Positions 17,136 to 26,424 of a DNA stretch of 64,000 bases are shown here, one piece after another; positions within the stretch are counted from its first letter, which is position 1; each line of letters starts with the position of its first letter. This DNA comes from Lactobacillus johnsonii (GTDB lineage Bacteria > Bacillota > Bacilli > Lactobacillales > Lactobacillaceae). The stretch spans positions 930,001 to 994,000 of the forward strand of contig NZ_CP059055.1 of NCBI RefSeq assembly GCF_014058685.1, in the 5' to 3' direction. Below the pieces are notes generated by a model, which ran no database searches, was not told the origin of the DNA, and saw only the letters and a list, made by a program, of their open reading frames with translations. Both the position numbers and the translations under genes were made by a program.

Positions 17136-18725
17136 ATGAAGCTAAGCGGAATATTTAGAATAAATAAAGGTCGCTTTATTCTAATTTTGTTAATGATAAT
17201 ACTTGCTGCTGTAATAGATACCCTTTCTCAGTATTTGATGACACCGGCATTTAATAATTTAAAGAATTTGAATTTTTTAGGCTTTGTAATCTTTATTGCT
17301 TTATCAAGGCTCTGTGATATTTGCCGGTTATTATTGGGTTCGGGTTCGGACTACTTGTACAGTAAACAGAGTCAAGGTTACTTACATCAAATAAGAAAAA
17401 AGATTAGCTTATATTTGTTTAAGAAGCAAATTGATGATACAGCATCAGTTCAAAATAATTTAGCTGCTAACTTGGATCAATTAACTAGAAACTATTTAAA
17501 GCCAATTAAAGCTGCCTTCTTAGATGGGTTAATGGTTATTTTTTCAATAGTAGTGTTATTTTCTTACAATTGGAGCTTAGTTTTATTAACGCTTATCCTA
17601 ACTTTAGTTTCACTTTTGTTGCCAAAGGCATTTGAAAATATGAGTTCAAATGCCACGATTGAAGTCACTAAAAGAAATGAAAAACTTTTAAAAGCGATTT
17701 CAAACTGGATTAATGGCTTAGATGAATTAAGAAGATATAGTAGTTTTAGAATTTATTCTGACTCCATGAATCAAACTGCTGATAATTATAAAAAGGCTGC
17801 TATTCACCAAGGTGCAACTATTGCTATTGCCGACTTAGCTACCTCTATTGTTAATATAGGTGGACAGATAATCTTGATGATTCTGGCTGCATATTTATAC
17901 TTTAATGGGCAAATAGTCTTTGGTGCCGTTATTACAACAATTCAATTTTGTTCAACAGTTATGAATGGGACTGCACAATTTGCTGCTCAGTGGAATCTAA
18001 TTAAATCATCAAAGAAATTAAATGAAAAAATAACCTCCTTAGAAGGCGCGAGCGCACCTTTACAAAATGAGCATCAAGATAAAAAAGTAGCTAAATTACA
18101 GATAAAGGGCCTACAGCATCAATTTAAGAATGGTGAACTTATTTCTTATCCAGATTTAACTATTAAAAGTGGTGAAAAAGTTTTAGTAATAGGCGATAGT
18201 GGTAGTGGAAAATCGACTTTATTTAAGCTGATCTTAGGTAAATTATCACCAACTAGGGGCCAAGTGATTTTTGAAGATAAGAATGGTAAAGAAATTAAAC
18301 TCAATCGGGATGAACTTGGATATGTAGCACAAGATAATACTCTTTTTCCTGATACTATTGAAAATAATATGACAATGTTCAATTCAAAGCTTGATGAGAA
18401 AGTAAAAAGAGTAGTTAAACAAGTTGAGTTTGAAAATGATCTTAAAAAAATCCCAGCTGGTTTAAAGCATGAAATTAATTTAGATGAAGGAAATCTATCA
18501 GGAGGACAAAAGCAAAAAATCGTTTTGGCAAGAGCAATTTTAGCCGGATCAAAATGGCTCTTTATTGATGAGGGAACAAGTGCAATTGACAGTAAGGCAA
18601 CAAAGAAAATTTTGGAAAATTTACTTGATCAGGAAACTACTATTGTCATGATTGCCCATAATTTTAATGATGAGCTAGAGAACCTGTTTGATCGAAAAAT
18701 CAGCTTGAAAAATGGAGGTGATTAG
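17136..18725 (+). CDS. ABC exporter half-transporter (ATPase + membrane domain), pair 1 first gene
   Basis: 529 aa. The N-terminal half has about six membrane helices. The C-terminal ATPase has Walker A GDSGSGKST (near 353), signature NLSGGQKQK, Walker B/D-loop WLFIDEGTSAID and the switch histidine in MIAHNF. It is a half-size exporter that most likely pairs with the product of the next gene, which starts 3 bases after this stop. The ribosome site AGGAGAGG is strong. Homologous to the pair at 46221-49384. The cargo is unknown; drugs, lipids or peptides are typical for this class, and the LytTR-type promoter hints at peptide signalling. Confidence 0.88.
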   Translation: MKLSGIFRINKGRFILILLMIILAAVIDTLSQYLMTPAFNNLKNLNFLGFVIFIALSRLCDICRLLLGSGSDYLYSKQSQGYLHQIRKKISLYLFKKQIDDTASVQNNLAANLDQLTRNYLKPIKAAFLDGLMVIFSIVVLFSYNWSLVLLTLILTLVSLLLPKAFENMSSNATIEVTKRNEKLLKAISNWINGLDELRRYSSFRIYSDSMNQTADNYKKAAIHQGATIAIADLATSIVNIGGQIILMILAAYLYFNGQIVFGAVITTIQFCSTVMNGTAQFAAQWNLIKSSKKLNEKITSLEGASAPLQNEHQDKKVAKLQIKGLQHQFKNGELISYPDLTIKSGEKVLVIGDSGSGKSTLFKLILGKLSPTRGQVIFEDKNGKEIKLNRDELGYVAQDNTLFPDTIENNMTMFNSKLDEKVKRVVKQVEFENDLKKIPAGLKHEINLDEGNLSGGQKQKIVLARAILAGSKWLFIDEGTSAIDSKATKKILENLLDQETTIVMIAHNFNDELENLFDRKISLKNGGD

Positions 18726-18727
18726 GG

Positions 18728-20311
18728 ATGAGCTTTAAGGGATTTATCAAGACAAACTACCTTAGATTTATTTATATCAATTTTTTATCCATTATTTCTG
18801 GATTGGGCGCAATTGGTGCAGGATATGTCCAAATGTATTGGTTAACTTTCATCAAGAATAAAAACTGGATGGGAGTGTTATGGACAAGTCTTGCTATCGG
18901 AGTCTTATATTTAGCAGCCCAAGGCTTAATTTATTACATTCAGTTTGTTACTCGCATTCAAGAAGAGGAATATAATAAAAAAATTCGTAATAATCTTGCT
19001 AGTCATTACTTTAAGGACAATAAGTATCACAAAATAGCTGCGGCTCAAAATCAAATGACTAACGACCTTGAGATGGTAAGAGAAAATTATTTTGATTGGT
19101 ACATTATCGTTCCTTTTTATGGAACAATGTTTGTTGGTGCTTTAGTTGCCTTACTCACAATTCATTGGCAAATTTTTGTTGTAAGTATTTTGATTGATAT
19201 TGCATCTTACTATATTCCTAAACTTGTTCAGAAAAAGATGGAAAAGGCGACAACCAATGTTTCTGTTCAAAATAAACATTATTTAGATGTGTTGGAAAAA
19301 TGGTTTTCTGGAGTTGAAGAATTACGTAGATATTTTGCTGGTGCCAAGCTATTTCAAGTTCAGAGCCAGGCAGCTAATAAGATTGAAAAAGCGCATGTTC
19401 ATCAAACGGGTACCCAGCAAGAACTAATTGTAATAAATGGATTATGTAACTCAATAGGACAATTAATCCTTCTTTCTCTGACTGGATACATGATCACTCA
19501 AGGACAAGTACTTTTTGGTGCAATCATGTCAGTACAAAATTTTGCAGCTAATATTTCCATTGGCTTGCAACAAATGATCCAAGCATTGAGCTTTATGAAA
19601 TCTTCTGAAGAACTAATGGACCAAATTAGTGGTGATTCTGCACCACTACAGAATAATTCAAATATTCAGAAGAAAAAGCCAGCTCTAATTTCTACTGAGA
19701 ATTTAGCTTTAGCTTTTCCAAATGGTGAGAAGTTAAGTTTTCCTGATATTCAAATAAAATCTGGAGAAAAAATTTTGTTAACTGGGGATTCCGGAGCTGG
19801 GAAATCTACCTTGTTTAAATTGATCTTAGGTTCAATAAAACCGACACAAGGATCAATTATTTTTAAAGATAAAGATGGAAAAGAAATTAATCCTGATATG
19901 TCGAAGATTGGCTATATTCCACAAGATCCAAATCTATTTCCTGGAACGATTGAAGAAAACATTACTATGTTTAATTCAAAATTAAATTCTCAAGTAGAGC
20001 CTATAATCAAAGAGGTTAATTTCGCTAATGATATTTCTAAATTCAAGGAAGGATTAGAGCATCAATTAAATCTAGATAAACTAAATATTTCGGGCGGTCA
20101 GAGACAAAAAATTGTTCTAGCCCGGGCTAAAGTACATGGAAGTGACATAATTTTGATTGATGAAGGAACTAGTGCGATAGATCAAAAGGCAACCATGAAT
20201 ATTTTAAAGAATTTAGTTAAGGGAAAAGAGACAATTATTTTTATAGCACATAATTTTAATCAAGAGATGCGTGCATTATTTGATCGTGAAATTCATTTAG
20301 TTAAAGATTGA
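18728..20311 (+). CDS. ABC exporter half-transporter, pair 1 second gene
   Basis: 527 aa with the same layout as its neighbour: about six N-terminal membrane helices, then Walker A GDSGAGKST, signature NISGGQRQK, Walker B/D-loop IILIDEGTSAID and IAHNF. Both partners keep the Walker B glutamate, so neither ATP site looks dead by that criterion. The start is 3 bases after the previous stop (GGAGGTGATTAGG ahead of the ATG), which favours coupled translation and a heterodimer. It closely resembles the protein from 47801-49384, suggesting duplication of a two-gene unit. Confidence 0.88.
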   Translation: MSFKGFIKTNYLRFIYINFLSIISGLGAIGAGYVQMYWLTFIKNKNWMGVLWTSLAIGVLYLAAQGLIYYIQFVTRIQEEEYNKKIRNNLASHYFKDNKYHKIAAAQNQMTNDLEMVRENYFDWYIIVPFYGTMFVGALVALLTIHWQIFVVSILIDIASYYIPKLVQKKMEKATTNVSVQNKHYLDVLEKWFSGVEELRRYFAGAKLFQVQSQAANKIEKAHVHQTGTQQELIVINGLCNSIGQLILLSLTGYMITQGQVLFGAIMSVQNFAANISIGLQQMIQALSFMKSSEELMDQISGDSAPLQNNSNIQKKKPALISTENLALAFPNGEKLSFPDIQIKSGEKILLTGDSGAGKSTLFKLILGSIKPTQGSIIFKDKDGKEINPDMSKIGYIPQDPNLFPGTIEENITMFNSKLNSQVEPIIKEVNFANDISKFKEGLEHQLNLDKLNISGGQRQKIVLARAKVHGSDIILIDEGTSAIDQKATMNILKNLVKGKETIIFIAHNFNQEMRALFDREIHLVKD

Positions 20312-20340
20312 CGATAAGTGGAATTATTTTGTATTATCTC

Positions 20341-20368
20341 TTGCATTTAAAAAGAATGCTGGTATGAT
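20341..20368 (+). promoter_or_regulatory. Promoter of the riboswitch-enolase transcript
   Basis: TTGCAT (20341-20346) and TATGAT (20363-20368) are 16 bases apart. The start point would fall shortly before the fluoride riboswitch. Confidence 0.55.
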
Positions 20369-20386
20369 GAAAGTGTAAATTGAATA

Positions 20387-20495
20387 GGTGATGACGTTCA
20401 CCAATTAAACTGAGCAAAATCTAACGACGTCTACTTCCTACAAACTCTTTTTGAGTAGCGGGTGGTAGGGGTCGTATTTATTTTGCTCTTTTTTG
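20387..20495 (+). ncRNA. Fluoride (crcB-type) riboswitch with terminator, upstream of enolase
   Basis: The aptamer starts with GGTGATGACGTTCACC (20387-20402), the P1 hairpin of fluoride riboswitches, followed by AATTAAAC and later ACGTCTACT (20427-20435). The P1 loop ACGT (20394-20397) can pair with ACGT at 20427-20430 to form the pseudoknot. The P2 stem looks weak. GAGCAAAAT (20412-20420) can instead pair with ATTTTGCTC (20480-20488), followed by T6, giving a terminator that competes with the aptamer. Fluoride binding should favour the open form and raise enolase expression. Enolase is the classic fluoride-inhibited enzyme. Confidence 0.88.
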
Positions 20496-20515
20496 TATAT
20501 CAGGAGGTATTTGAA

Positions 20516-21802
20516 ATGACTGTTTATGTAGAAAAAGTTAGAGCATTAGAGATTTTTGATTCAAGAGGCAATCCAACTGTAGAAGTTCATGCTTATTTAT
20601 CTGACGGGACAGTAGCTAAAGCTGAAGTTCCTTCGGGCGCTTCAACAGGTGAAAAAGAAGCCGTTGAATTAAGGGATGGCGGCAACCGTCTTCAAGGAAA
20701 GGGAGTAACTCAAGCTGTTACAAATGTAAATGGTCCAATCAATGATGCTCTTAAGGGCTTGAGTCCTTACAATCAGGCAGAGATTGACCGGACAATGATT
20801 AAACTAGATGGAACCCTAAATAAAGCTAAATTAGGAGCTAATGCAATCTTAGGTACTTCAATGGCAATTGCACGCGCAGCAGCTAGGTCAAAAGATGAAC
20901 CACTATATCGTTATCTTGGGGGATGTGAGTTAGAAATGCCACAAACTTTTCATAATGTAATTAATGGAGGGAAGCATGCTGATAATGGAATTGATATTCA
21001 AGAATTTATGATTACTCCTGTTGCTAAAAATTCATTCCGTGATGGTTTTGAAAAGATAGTTAACACATACCATGCATTAAAAGCTGTAATTGAAGAAGCT
21101 GGATTTGAAACTGGATTGGGAGATGAAGGTGGTTTTGCTCCAAACCTTAATAGTTCTGAAGAAGCCTTAAAGATGCTGCGAAAAGCTATTATTAAAGCAG
21201 GTTATAAACCTGGAAAAGACATTGCAATTGCTTTTGATGCTGCAGCAAGTTCTTTCTATAATACTGAAGATGGAAAATATCATTTCGAAGGTCATATCTG
21301 GAATGGGGAAGAAATGCTTCAATATTATGATAAATTATTAAAAGAATTCCCAGAGATTATTTCTTGCGAGGATCCTTTTGATGAAAACGATTGGGAGAAC
21401 TTTGAAAAATTTACTGCTAAATTTGGCTCTACTCATCAAGTCGTTGCGGATGATAATGTATGCACCAATCCTAAACTTGTTAGAAAAGCGATTAAGGATA
21501 AATTATGTAACTCTATTTTAATTAAACTTAATCAAATAGGTACTATTACAGAAACTCTTGAAACAATTCGTTTAGCTAGAAAGAACAATATGACAACGAT
21601 GGTATCTCACCGTTCCGGTGAAACAGGTGATACATTTATTGCTGACTTTACAGTTGCTACCAATGCAGGTCAACTGAAATCTGGGGCACCAGCAAGATCA
21701 GAAAGAGTAGAGAAATATAATCGATTACTTGAGATTGAAAATCAAATCGGTGTTGAAAATGAAAGATTGAATCATTTTCCAAATAATGTAGATTTTGATT
21801 AG
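20516..21802 (+). CDS. eno: Enolase (phosphopyruvate hydratase)
   Basis: 428 aa from the ATG at 20516, which has AGGAGG 8 bases upstream; the longer upstream frame runs through the riboswitch and is not used. It converts 2-phosphoglycerate to phosphoenolpyruvate with magnesium. Clear landmarks: EIFDSRGNPTVEV, the mobile loop SGASTGEKEAVELRDG, GDEGGFAPNL, metal ligands in AFDAAASSFY and EDPFDENDW, the base lysine in LIKLNQIGT, and SHRSGETGD. All key residues appear intact. Lactobacilli of this group can carry more than one enolase; control by a fluoride riboswitch suggests this copy helps the cell when fluoride inhibits glycolysis. It stands alone and ends at a terminator. Confidence 0.96.
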   Translation: MTVYVEKVRALEIFDSRGNPTVEVHAYLSDGTVAKAEVPSGASTGEKEAVELRDGGNRLQGKGVTQAVTNVNGPINDALKGLSPYNQAEIDRTMIKLDGTLNKAKLGANAILGTSMAIARAAARSKDEPLYRYLGGCELEMPQTFHNVINGGKHADNGIDIQEFMITPVAKNSFRDGFEKIVNTYHALKAVIEEAGFETGLGDEGGFAPNLNSSEEALKMLRKAIIKAGYKPGKDIAIAFDAAASSFYNTEDGKYHFEGHIWNGEEMLQYYDKLLKEFPEIISCEDPFDENDWENFEKFTAKFGSTHQVVADDNVCTNPKLVRKAIKDKLCNSILIKLNQIGTITETLETIRLARKNNMTTMVSHRSGETGDTFIADFTVATNAGQLKSGAPARSERVEKYNRLLEIENQIGVENERLNHFPNNVDFD

Positions 21803-21824
21803 TTAAAAGTTTGAGTGATAAAAA

Positions 21825-21876
21825 ATACTGCTAAATCAAGGCCTAATAACCTTTAGATTCAGCAGCATTTTTTAGA
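21825..21876. terminator. Terminator after enolase (bidirectional)
   Basis: ACTGCTAAATCAAGG pairs imperfectly with CCTTTAGATTCAGCAG and is followed by a T run. It lies between enolase and the convergent MFS gene. Confidence 0.7.
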
Positions 21877-21891
21877 TTAATATTAAAGTAT

Positions 21892-23073
21892 TTAATACTT
21901 ATGTTTTAGATTGGCGTACATATTTCTAGCAATTTCAATTAAGGTTACGATTCCAAAGAAGATAGCTGAGGAAAGTAGAGCTTTATCTGAATTCTTAGCG
22001 ATGATTGAAATAACAAATGGAGAAATTACAGCACCAATGTCCATCATAATTAAGCATAACGTAGTAGCAAGATTACTTAATTGGTCAGGAACACTTAAGG
22101 AGATAGCCTTAAAGATGTATGGCATCACAATTCCAAAACCTGCTCCAAGTACAATACATCCCACTACTAGCACATAGGTATTTCTTGCACTACTGATTAA
22201 GTAAAATCCAAGTGCATTTAAAAGCATACATAGAATCCATACCCACTTGTGTAGTTTAGTATAAAGCCAATTAAATGCGATGCCACATGGAATACCAGTA
22301 ATAGCAATTATTGCTAGCATTAATGAAGCCATACTTTCATTTCCTAAATGGAAATCTACTATGAAACTAGGAAGTTTGTAAGCAAGAGCCATGTAGAAAA
22401 TGTAAATTAGTAGGGTAAGAATACTAAGGTAAATAATGTTTGGATTAAAAGCTTGTTTTATATTAGAAAGAGAAAAATGTTTTCCAGAAGAATGCTTAGT
22501 TTTCTTAGGAACTTTAATAAAGTGTTCAAACATAAAAAATACGGGAATGGCAAGAATGTATACCCAGAAAACAGCGTGCCAAGATAATGTTACTAGATAA
22601 CAAATAATAAAGGCAGAAGCGATGTAGCCCACATCGTTCATAATGTTTTGGAACCCTAATAGGCGATTGAGTTCAGTTTTACTATTTTCATAAATCATCA
22701 TAATTAAACTTACGGCTAAGGAGTTATAAATCCCAATCCCTAAACCAAGTAAGATGCGGAGAATAAATATTAGCCAAAAACTATTAATAATTACTGGTAA
22801 TGTTCCACAAATTCCAACAAGAGCTAATCCAACTAAAATTACATTTTTTCTACCAATTTTTTTAACTAGAAAAGGATTTATTAAAAGACCAAATATTTCT
22901 CCAAAATTGGGAATAGTAGTAAGTAATTCAACAGTAACACGAGGAATATTAGGGAATGCCTTTTCGATTAGAGGAAGAGCCGGGGAAATAACAGAGGGCA
23001 TCATAATAAAGAGAGAAATTGCTAGTAAAGTGGCTTTAAATATTGGCTTAGATACCTCTTTTTCAATATCCAT
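21892..23073 (-). CDS. MFS transporter, paralogue of the 8578 permease
   Basis: 393 aa with about 12 membrane helices. The loop FLVKKIGRKNVILVG and the segment LLGLGIGIYNSLAVSLI match the MFS pattern and closely parallel the permease at 8578-9804. The N-terminal MDIEKEVSK is cytoplasmic. AAGGAC precedes the ATG. It is a single gene between enolase and a divergent nitroreductase, with no hydrolase or regulator beside it, so the substrate cannot be inferred. Export of a small compound or uptake of a sugar are both possible. Confidence 0.82.
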   Translation of the reverse strand: MDIEKEVSKPIFKATLLAISLFIMMPSVISPALPLIEKAFPNIPRVTVELLTTIPNFGEIFGLLINPFLVKKIGRKNVILVGLALVGICGTLPVIINSFWLIFILRILLGLGIGIYNSLAVSLIMMIYENSKTELNRLLGFQNIMNDVGYIASAFIICYLVTLSWHAVFWVYILAIPVFFMFEHFIKVPKKTKHSSGKHFSLSNIKQAFNPNIIYLSILTLLIYIFYMALAYKLPSFIVDFHLGNESMASLMLAIIAITGIPCGIAFNWLYTKLHKWVWILCMLLNALGFYLISSARNTYVLVVGCIVLGAGFGIVMPYIFKAISLSVPDQLSNLATTLCLIMMDIGAVISPFVISIIAKNSDKALLSSAIFFGIVTLIEIARNMYANLKHKY

Positions 23074-23251
23074 AATTATCGTCCTTTCTTTGACAATATT
23101 GCTTTCACCGTCATTCTAACAAAGATAGGTAGAAGAAGAAAAAATAACTATCAAAAGCTTCAATTAATGATCTTTTATTACAATTTCTCTATGAGAGAGT
23201 AAAATAAACTTATATAGATGGTAAATAGTTTCACCTTAAAAGGAGAAAATT

Positions 23252-23734
23252 ATGAACGCAATTTTTGAAAGAGAAGCAGTTAGAAAATATACTGATGAAA
23301 AAATAGATGAAGAAAAAATTCAAAAACTAATTAATGCGTTTCAAGCTTCACCTTGTGCCATGCATCAAACGGATGTCATGGAACTTAGTGTCATTACAAG
23401 CCCAGAACTACTTAAAAAGATAGAAGATAATACAAACAATTCTTGTTACAATGCGCCACTGATATTTATGATTAATACTAAAAAGGACAGTCAATTTGGT
23501 GAAAGGGATGCTTCTGTAGCAGCTGAGAATGTAATGGTAGAAGCGGCAGATTTAGGTTTAGGATCAGTTTATGTAATGGGTGGAGTATTTGCACTAAATA
23601 AGTTTCCTGAACTTCAAAAAGAATTGGGAATGGATGAGGGTTATGAACCTACTGTGCTTGTGCCAATTGGTTATCCAGCCGACAAAGAACAAGTAGAAGA
23701 TAGACGTAATCGTTATAAAGTGGTTAGAAAATAA
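23252..23734 (+). CDS. Short nitroreductase-family protein
   Basis: 160 aa, shorter than typical nitroreductases of about 200. It keeps the family start (EREAVRKYTDEKIDEEKIQ), SPCAMHQTDVMELSVIT, the AAENVMVEAADLGLGSVYVMG block and the C-terminal VPIGYPAD motif. It is therefore the compact FMN-binding class that works as a dimer with NAD(P)H. A strong AAGGAG site precedes the ATG. Transcription is divergent from the MFS gene, and a terminator follows directly. Substrate unknown. Confidence 0.87.
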   Translation: MNAIFEREAVRKYTDEKIDEEKIQKLINAFQASPCAMHQTDVMELSVITSPELLKKIEDNTNNSCYNAPLIFMINTKKDSQFGERDASVAAENVMVEAADLGLGSVYVMGGVFALNKFPELQKELGMDEGYEPTVLVPIGYPADKEQVEDRRNRYKVVRK

Positions 23735-23747
23735 GTGAAAATATAGT

Positions 23748-23791
23748 AAAAAGGTACAGTGACGCTATATATAGTGGCTGTACCTTTTTAA
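23748..23791. terminator. Bidirectional terminator
   Basis: AAAAAGGTACAG (23748-23759) and CTGTACCTTTTT (23778-23789) form a 12-bp stem between the nitroreductase and the convergent ABC pseudogene. Confidence 0.88.
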
Positions 23792-23798
23792 CTATATT

Positions 23799-25376
23799 TT
23801 ATTTACTTAAATCAATAATTTTATCGAAAAGTTTCTTTTCTTGATCAGAAATTTTATGGGCTACTTCAATTACTGCAAAGTTAGGATTAGTTAGAAGTGT
23901 TTTATGAATTTGCAATGAAAGTTTATTATCTAACGCACTGGTTGCTTCATCAGCAAGTAAAATTGGTCTTTTAGCTAAAATAGCTCGAGCAATTTCAATT
24001 CTCTGAATTTGTCCTCCAGAAAGATTATTACCATTTTGACCAACTCGATAGTCAAATCCTTTGCTGTCAATTAATTCTGTCAGTCCGGCTAATTGAATCG
24101 CATTCATTAATTCATCTTTTGAATATTTTTAACCTAAAGTTAAGTTAAAAAGTAAACTCCGATCAAATATAAATGGCTTTTGGTTGATATAACCGAAATA
24201 TTCATGTGCTTTGTTCCAGTTATCTTCTATATGTTGATCATCGATAATGATTGAACCAGAAGTTGGAGTAAGCTGTCCTACTAACAAGCGTAAGAGAGTA
24301 GTTTTACCAAAACCACTTGGAGCCATTAGTAATATTTTTTCGTTCTTTTCAAGCGTAAAGGATACATCGTTTAAAATTGATTTATCATTCACAATATATG
24401 TTAAATTTTCAATCTTTAATTGATTGAAGGATAAAAAAGATGAGGTAGGGGATGTATTTTTTGAGTGTAGTGCCTTTTCGATTTTGTCCCAGATTGGTTT
24501 AGTAGAACGTATTTGGTTAATCTGATCAAAAATCATTGTAATTGGATTAATAAAGTCATTAGATAATTGAACAATCATGACTAATGTACCAGCGCCAATT
24601 TGGCCATTGAACATTAGAATGGCCCCAACTAAAAATGGAACGATAAAGCTGAAGATATCTGCTATTGTAATAATTAAAGTAGAAATAGCTCCCTGGGTAT
24701 AGTTCAAAGAACGCAATGCATTCTCCATTTGTTTTGCTTGTTTGATTACATAAGAAACAAGCGGCATTTCAACATCATAGAGCATCGCTGTTTTCGAACC
24801 ATTAATAGCATCGGTAACGGCTTGAGTGTATTCGGCATTTTTTTCTTCCCAAATGCTAGCTTTATTTTGAATATCTTTTACAAATAATTTCTGAATAAGT
24901 CCTGGAATAATTGTAGTAATTACAAAAATTATCGTTAATAGCCAAGAATTTAATAATCCAACAACAATTGAAATAATAAAAGCTGTAGCTTCTGAGATAA
25001 TCATTAATTCGTTTGTGGTTTTAAGTAACTCAATTTGCTTTAGGTCATTAGTCATTAAATTAAGACCCTCTTTTTGTGAATCAGCTTGTTGATTTACTAA
25101 GTAGTTGATAGTTTTATCCTTGAGCTTAATATTAGTATCCCGTGTAATATCGAAACGTAAATAACGATATCCAAAATTTAAGAACATAATGATAATTAAG
25201 GTAAGAGCTCCAAAAAGAGCAATAAAAATTAATTGATTTAATGTACCACGATGATATTGCGCACTGTTCAGCATTATCTTCGTGACATAAGCGATGACGA
25301 CATTACCACAAGCACTTATGCAGGCTAAAAGGGCATAAAGTGCTAGCTTCTTTTTATTAGCAAACTTTAAGGACAT
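23799..25376 (-). pseudogene. ABC transporter (membrane + ATPase), broken by one in-frame stop
   Basis: Reading from the ATG at 25376 gives about six membrane helices and an ATPase with Walker A APSGFGKTTLL and Q-loop region YFGYINQKPFIFD. It stops at TAA (24129-24131), right after LLFNLTLG. The same frame continues without a break into KYSKDEL and 102 more residues: signature NLSGGQIQR, Walker B ILLADEATSALD and EVAHKIS. A single substitution (a CAA or GAA codon to TAA) explains the loss. The protein as read lacks signature and Walker B, so it cannot work unless the stop is read through. It belongs to the cyclic-peptide/lantibiotic-exporter-like half-transporters; no partner gene is adjacent. 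Confidence 0.88.
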
Positions 25377-25549
25377 AATATACCTTTCTAGACCCCATCA
25401 AAGTGACTTATTTAGTCGTCTCTTCTTTGATAAGAATAATATTAGCACACTTTATTAAATTATGAAAATAAAATTATAAAAAGTATTGCAAAAAATGTTA
25501 TAAATTATTAATATAATCAAAAAGTTTGTTAATAGAAATAGGTGAAAAG

Positions 25550-25885
25550 ATGAATACTTGGATAGATATGCATACCTTTATTCCATATTTATTTGCTTTT
25601 TTGTTTTGGGGCTTTCAAGACTTATTTAAGAAAATATCATGGAAATGGTACGTGGGTGCGATAATATTTACAGTAAGCTTAGCTTTGATTTTTCCTTTAG
25701 TTGGATTGAAATCATATGTTAATGAAATTGTAATTATTTCGGAATCATTGATGATTGTTTTTAGTTATAGATTAATGATCAAGAGATTAAGTGGACCAGT
25801 AACTTTCTTTTTAGGTTTGCTTGTTGGGTTATTTTGGGGAGTGGCATTATTTAGTTTAGTAGGAGTTATTTATAATATTAATTAA
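25550..25885 (+). CDS. Small multi-pass membrane protein, family A
   Basis: 111 aa from the ATG at 25550, which has AGGTGA 5 bases upstream. It is very hydrophobic, with about four membrane helices. It shares a motif with the protein at 29484-29777: the order H-x3-PYL-x-A, then FQD-x-F-x2-I-x2-KWY. I recognise no known family. The gene stands alone; the disrupted ABC gene is divergent on its left. A role in immunity or membrane stress is possible but nothing in the sequence decides it. Confidence 0.7.
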   Translation: MNTWIDMHTFIPYLFAFLFWGFQDLFKKISWKWYVGAIIFTVSLALIFPLVGLKSYVNEIVIISESLMIVFSYRLMIKRLSGPVTFFLGLLVGLFWGVALFSLVGVIYNIN

Positions 25886-26024
25886 TAATACGAAGTAGAA
25901 TTGGGCTATGGAATATAGAAGAAGTAAACCTAAAATCAACAGATGATCATATACCAATAAAGAAGTTGACTAGTAATGAAATAAGTAGAAATACGGTTTT
26001 AATTGTTAATTCTTTAGAAGACAA

Positions 26025-26071
26025 AAAAACTGATGCATCAAAGTTTATTTAACAATGATGTATCAGTTTTT
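26025..26071. terminator. Terminator hairpin, bidirectional
   Basis: AAAAACTGATGCATCA (26025-26040) pairs with TGATGTATCAGTTTTT (26056-26071). It could end the small membrane protein transcript and the convergent antitoxin transcript. The stretch 25886-26024 has an open frame without a start codon and no recognisable function. Confidence 0.8.
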
Positions 26072-26290
26072 ATTTAGAGTATTTTTCGGTCGTGTTAAGT
26101 TCTATGTTAGATTTCATTGTTGGAGAAATATCTGAATATCTTGATAAATTAACTGATATAGCGTTTTCGCTTACTACTCGCGTCAAAATCATTCTCATTG
26201 CTGAGGACCAATCAAGACCATATTCGTTAAAAACATCAGTTGCTTGTTTTTTAGATCTTCCGGTAATCTCAAACTTACGGTCGTTGTCAT
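26070..26290 (-). pseudogene. RelB/DinJ-type antitoxin, frameshifted, no toxin partner
   Basis: The true start is the ATG at 26290, with GGAGGAAAATT upstream. It reads MTTTVSLRLPEDLK and then goes out of frame at the A6 run (26247-26252). One extra A joins it to KKQATDVFNEYGLDWSSAM and MILTRVVSENAISV, giving a 73-aa protein with the ribbon-helix-helix pattern of RelB/DinJ antitoxins. As it stands, the start codon leads into a wrong frame. No YafQ/RelE-like toxin is found on either side, so it is an orphan or a remnant of a toxin-antitoxin pair. Confidence 0.8.
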
Positions 26291-26424
26291 AATTTTCCTC
26301 CAAAAAATGTATTACAGTATAAACAGAGTAAAACAATTTTGATGAATATAAGAGACAATTATGTATGATTTGGAGAGAAGTTAGGGCATTTCAAAATGAA
26401 TTAAAGGAAGATAAAGTTAATAAT

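Noticed and set aside
20462-20515. N-terminal extension of enolase upstream of its normal start
   Set aside because: It would be translated from inside the riboswitch terminator; the AGGAGG site fixes the start at 20516.
25882-26052. Open frame of about 55 codons with protein-like composition (VNLKSTDDHIPIKKLTSNEI)
   Set aside because: It has no start codon and runs into the terminator stem; probably a relic, not a gene.
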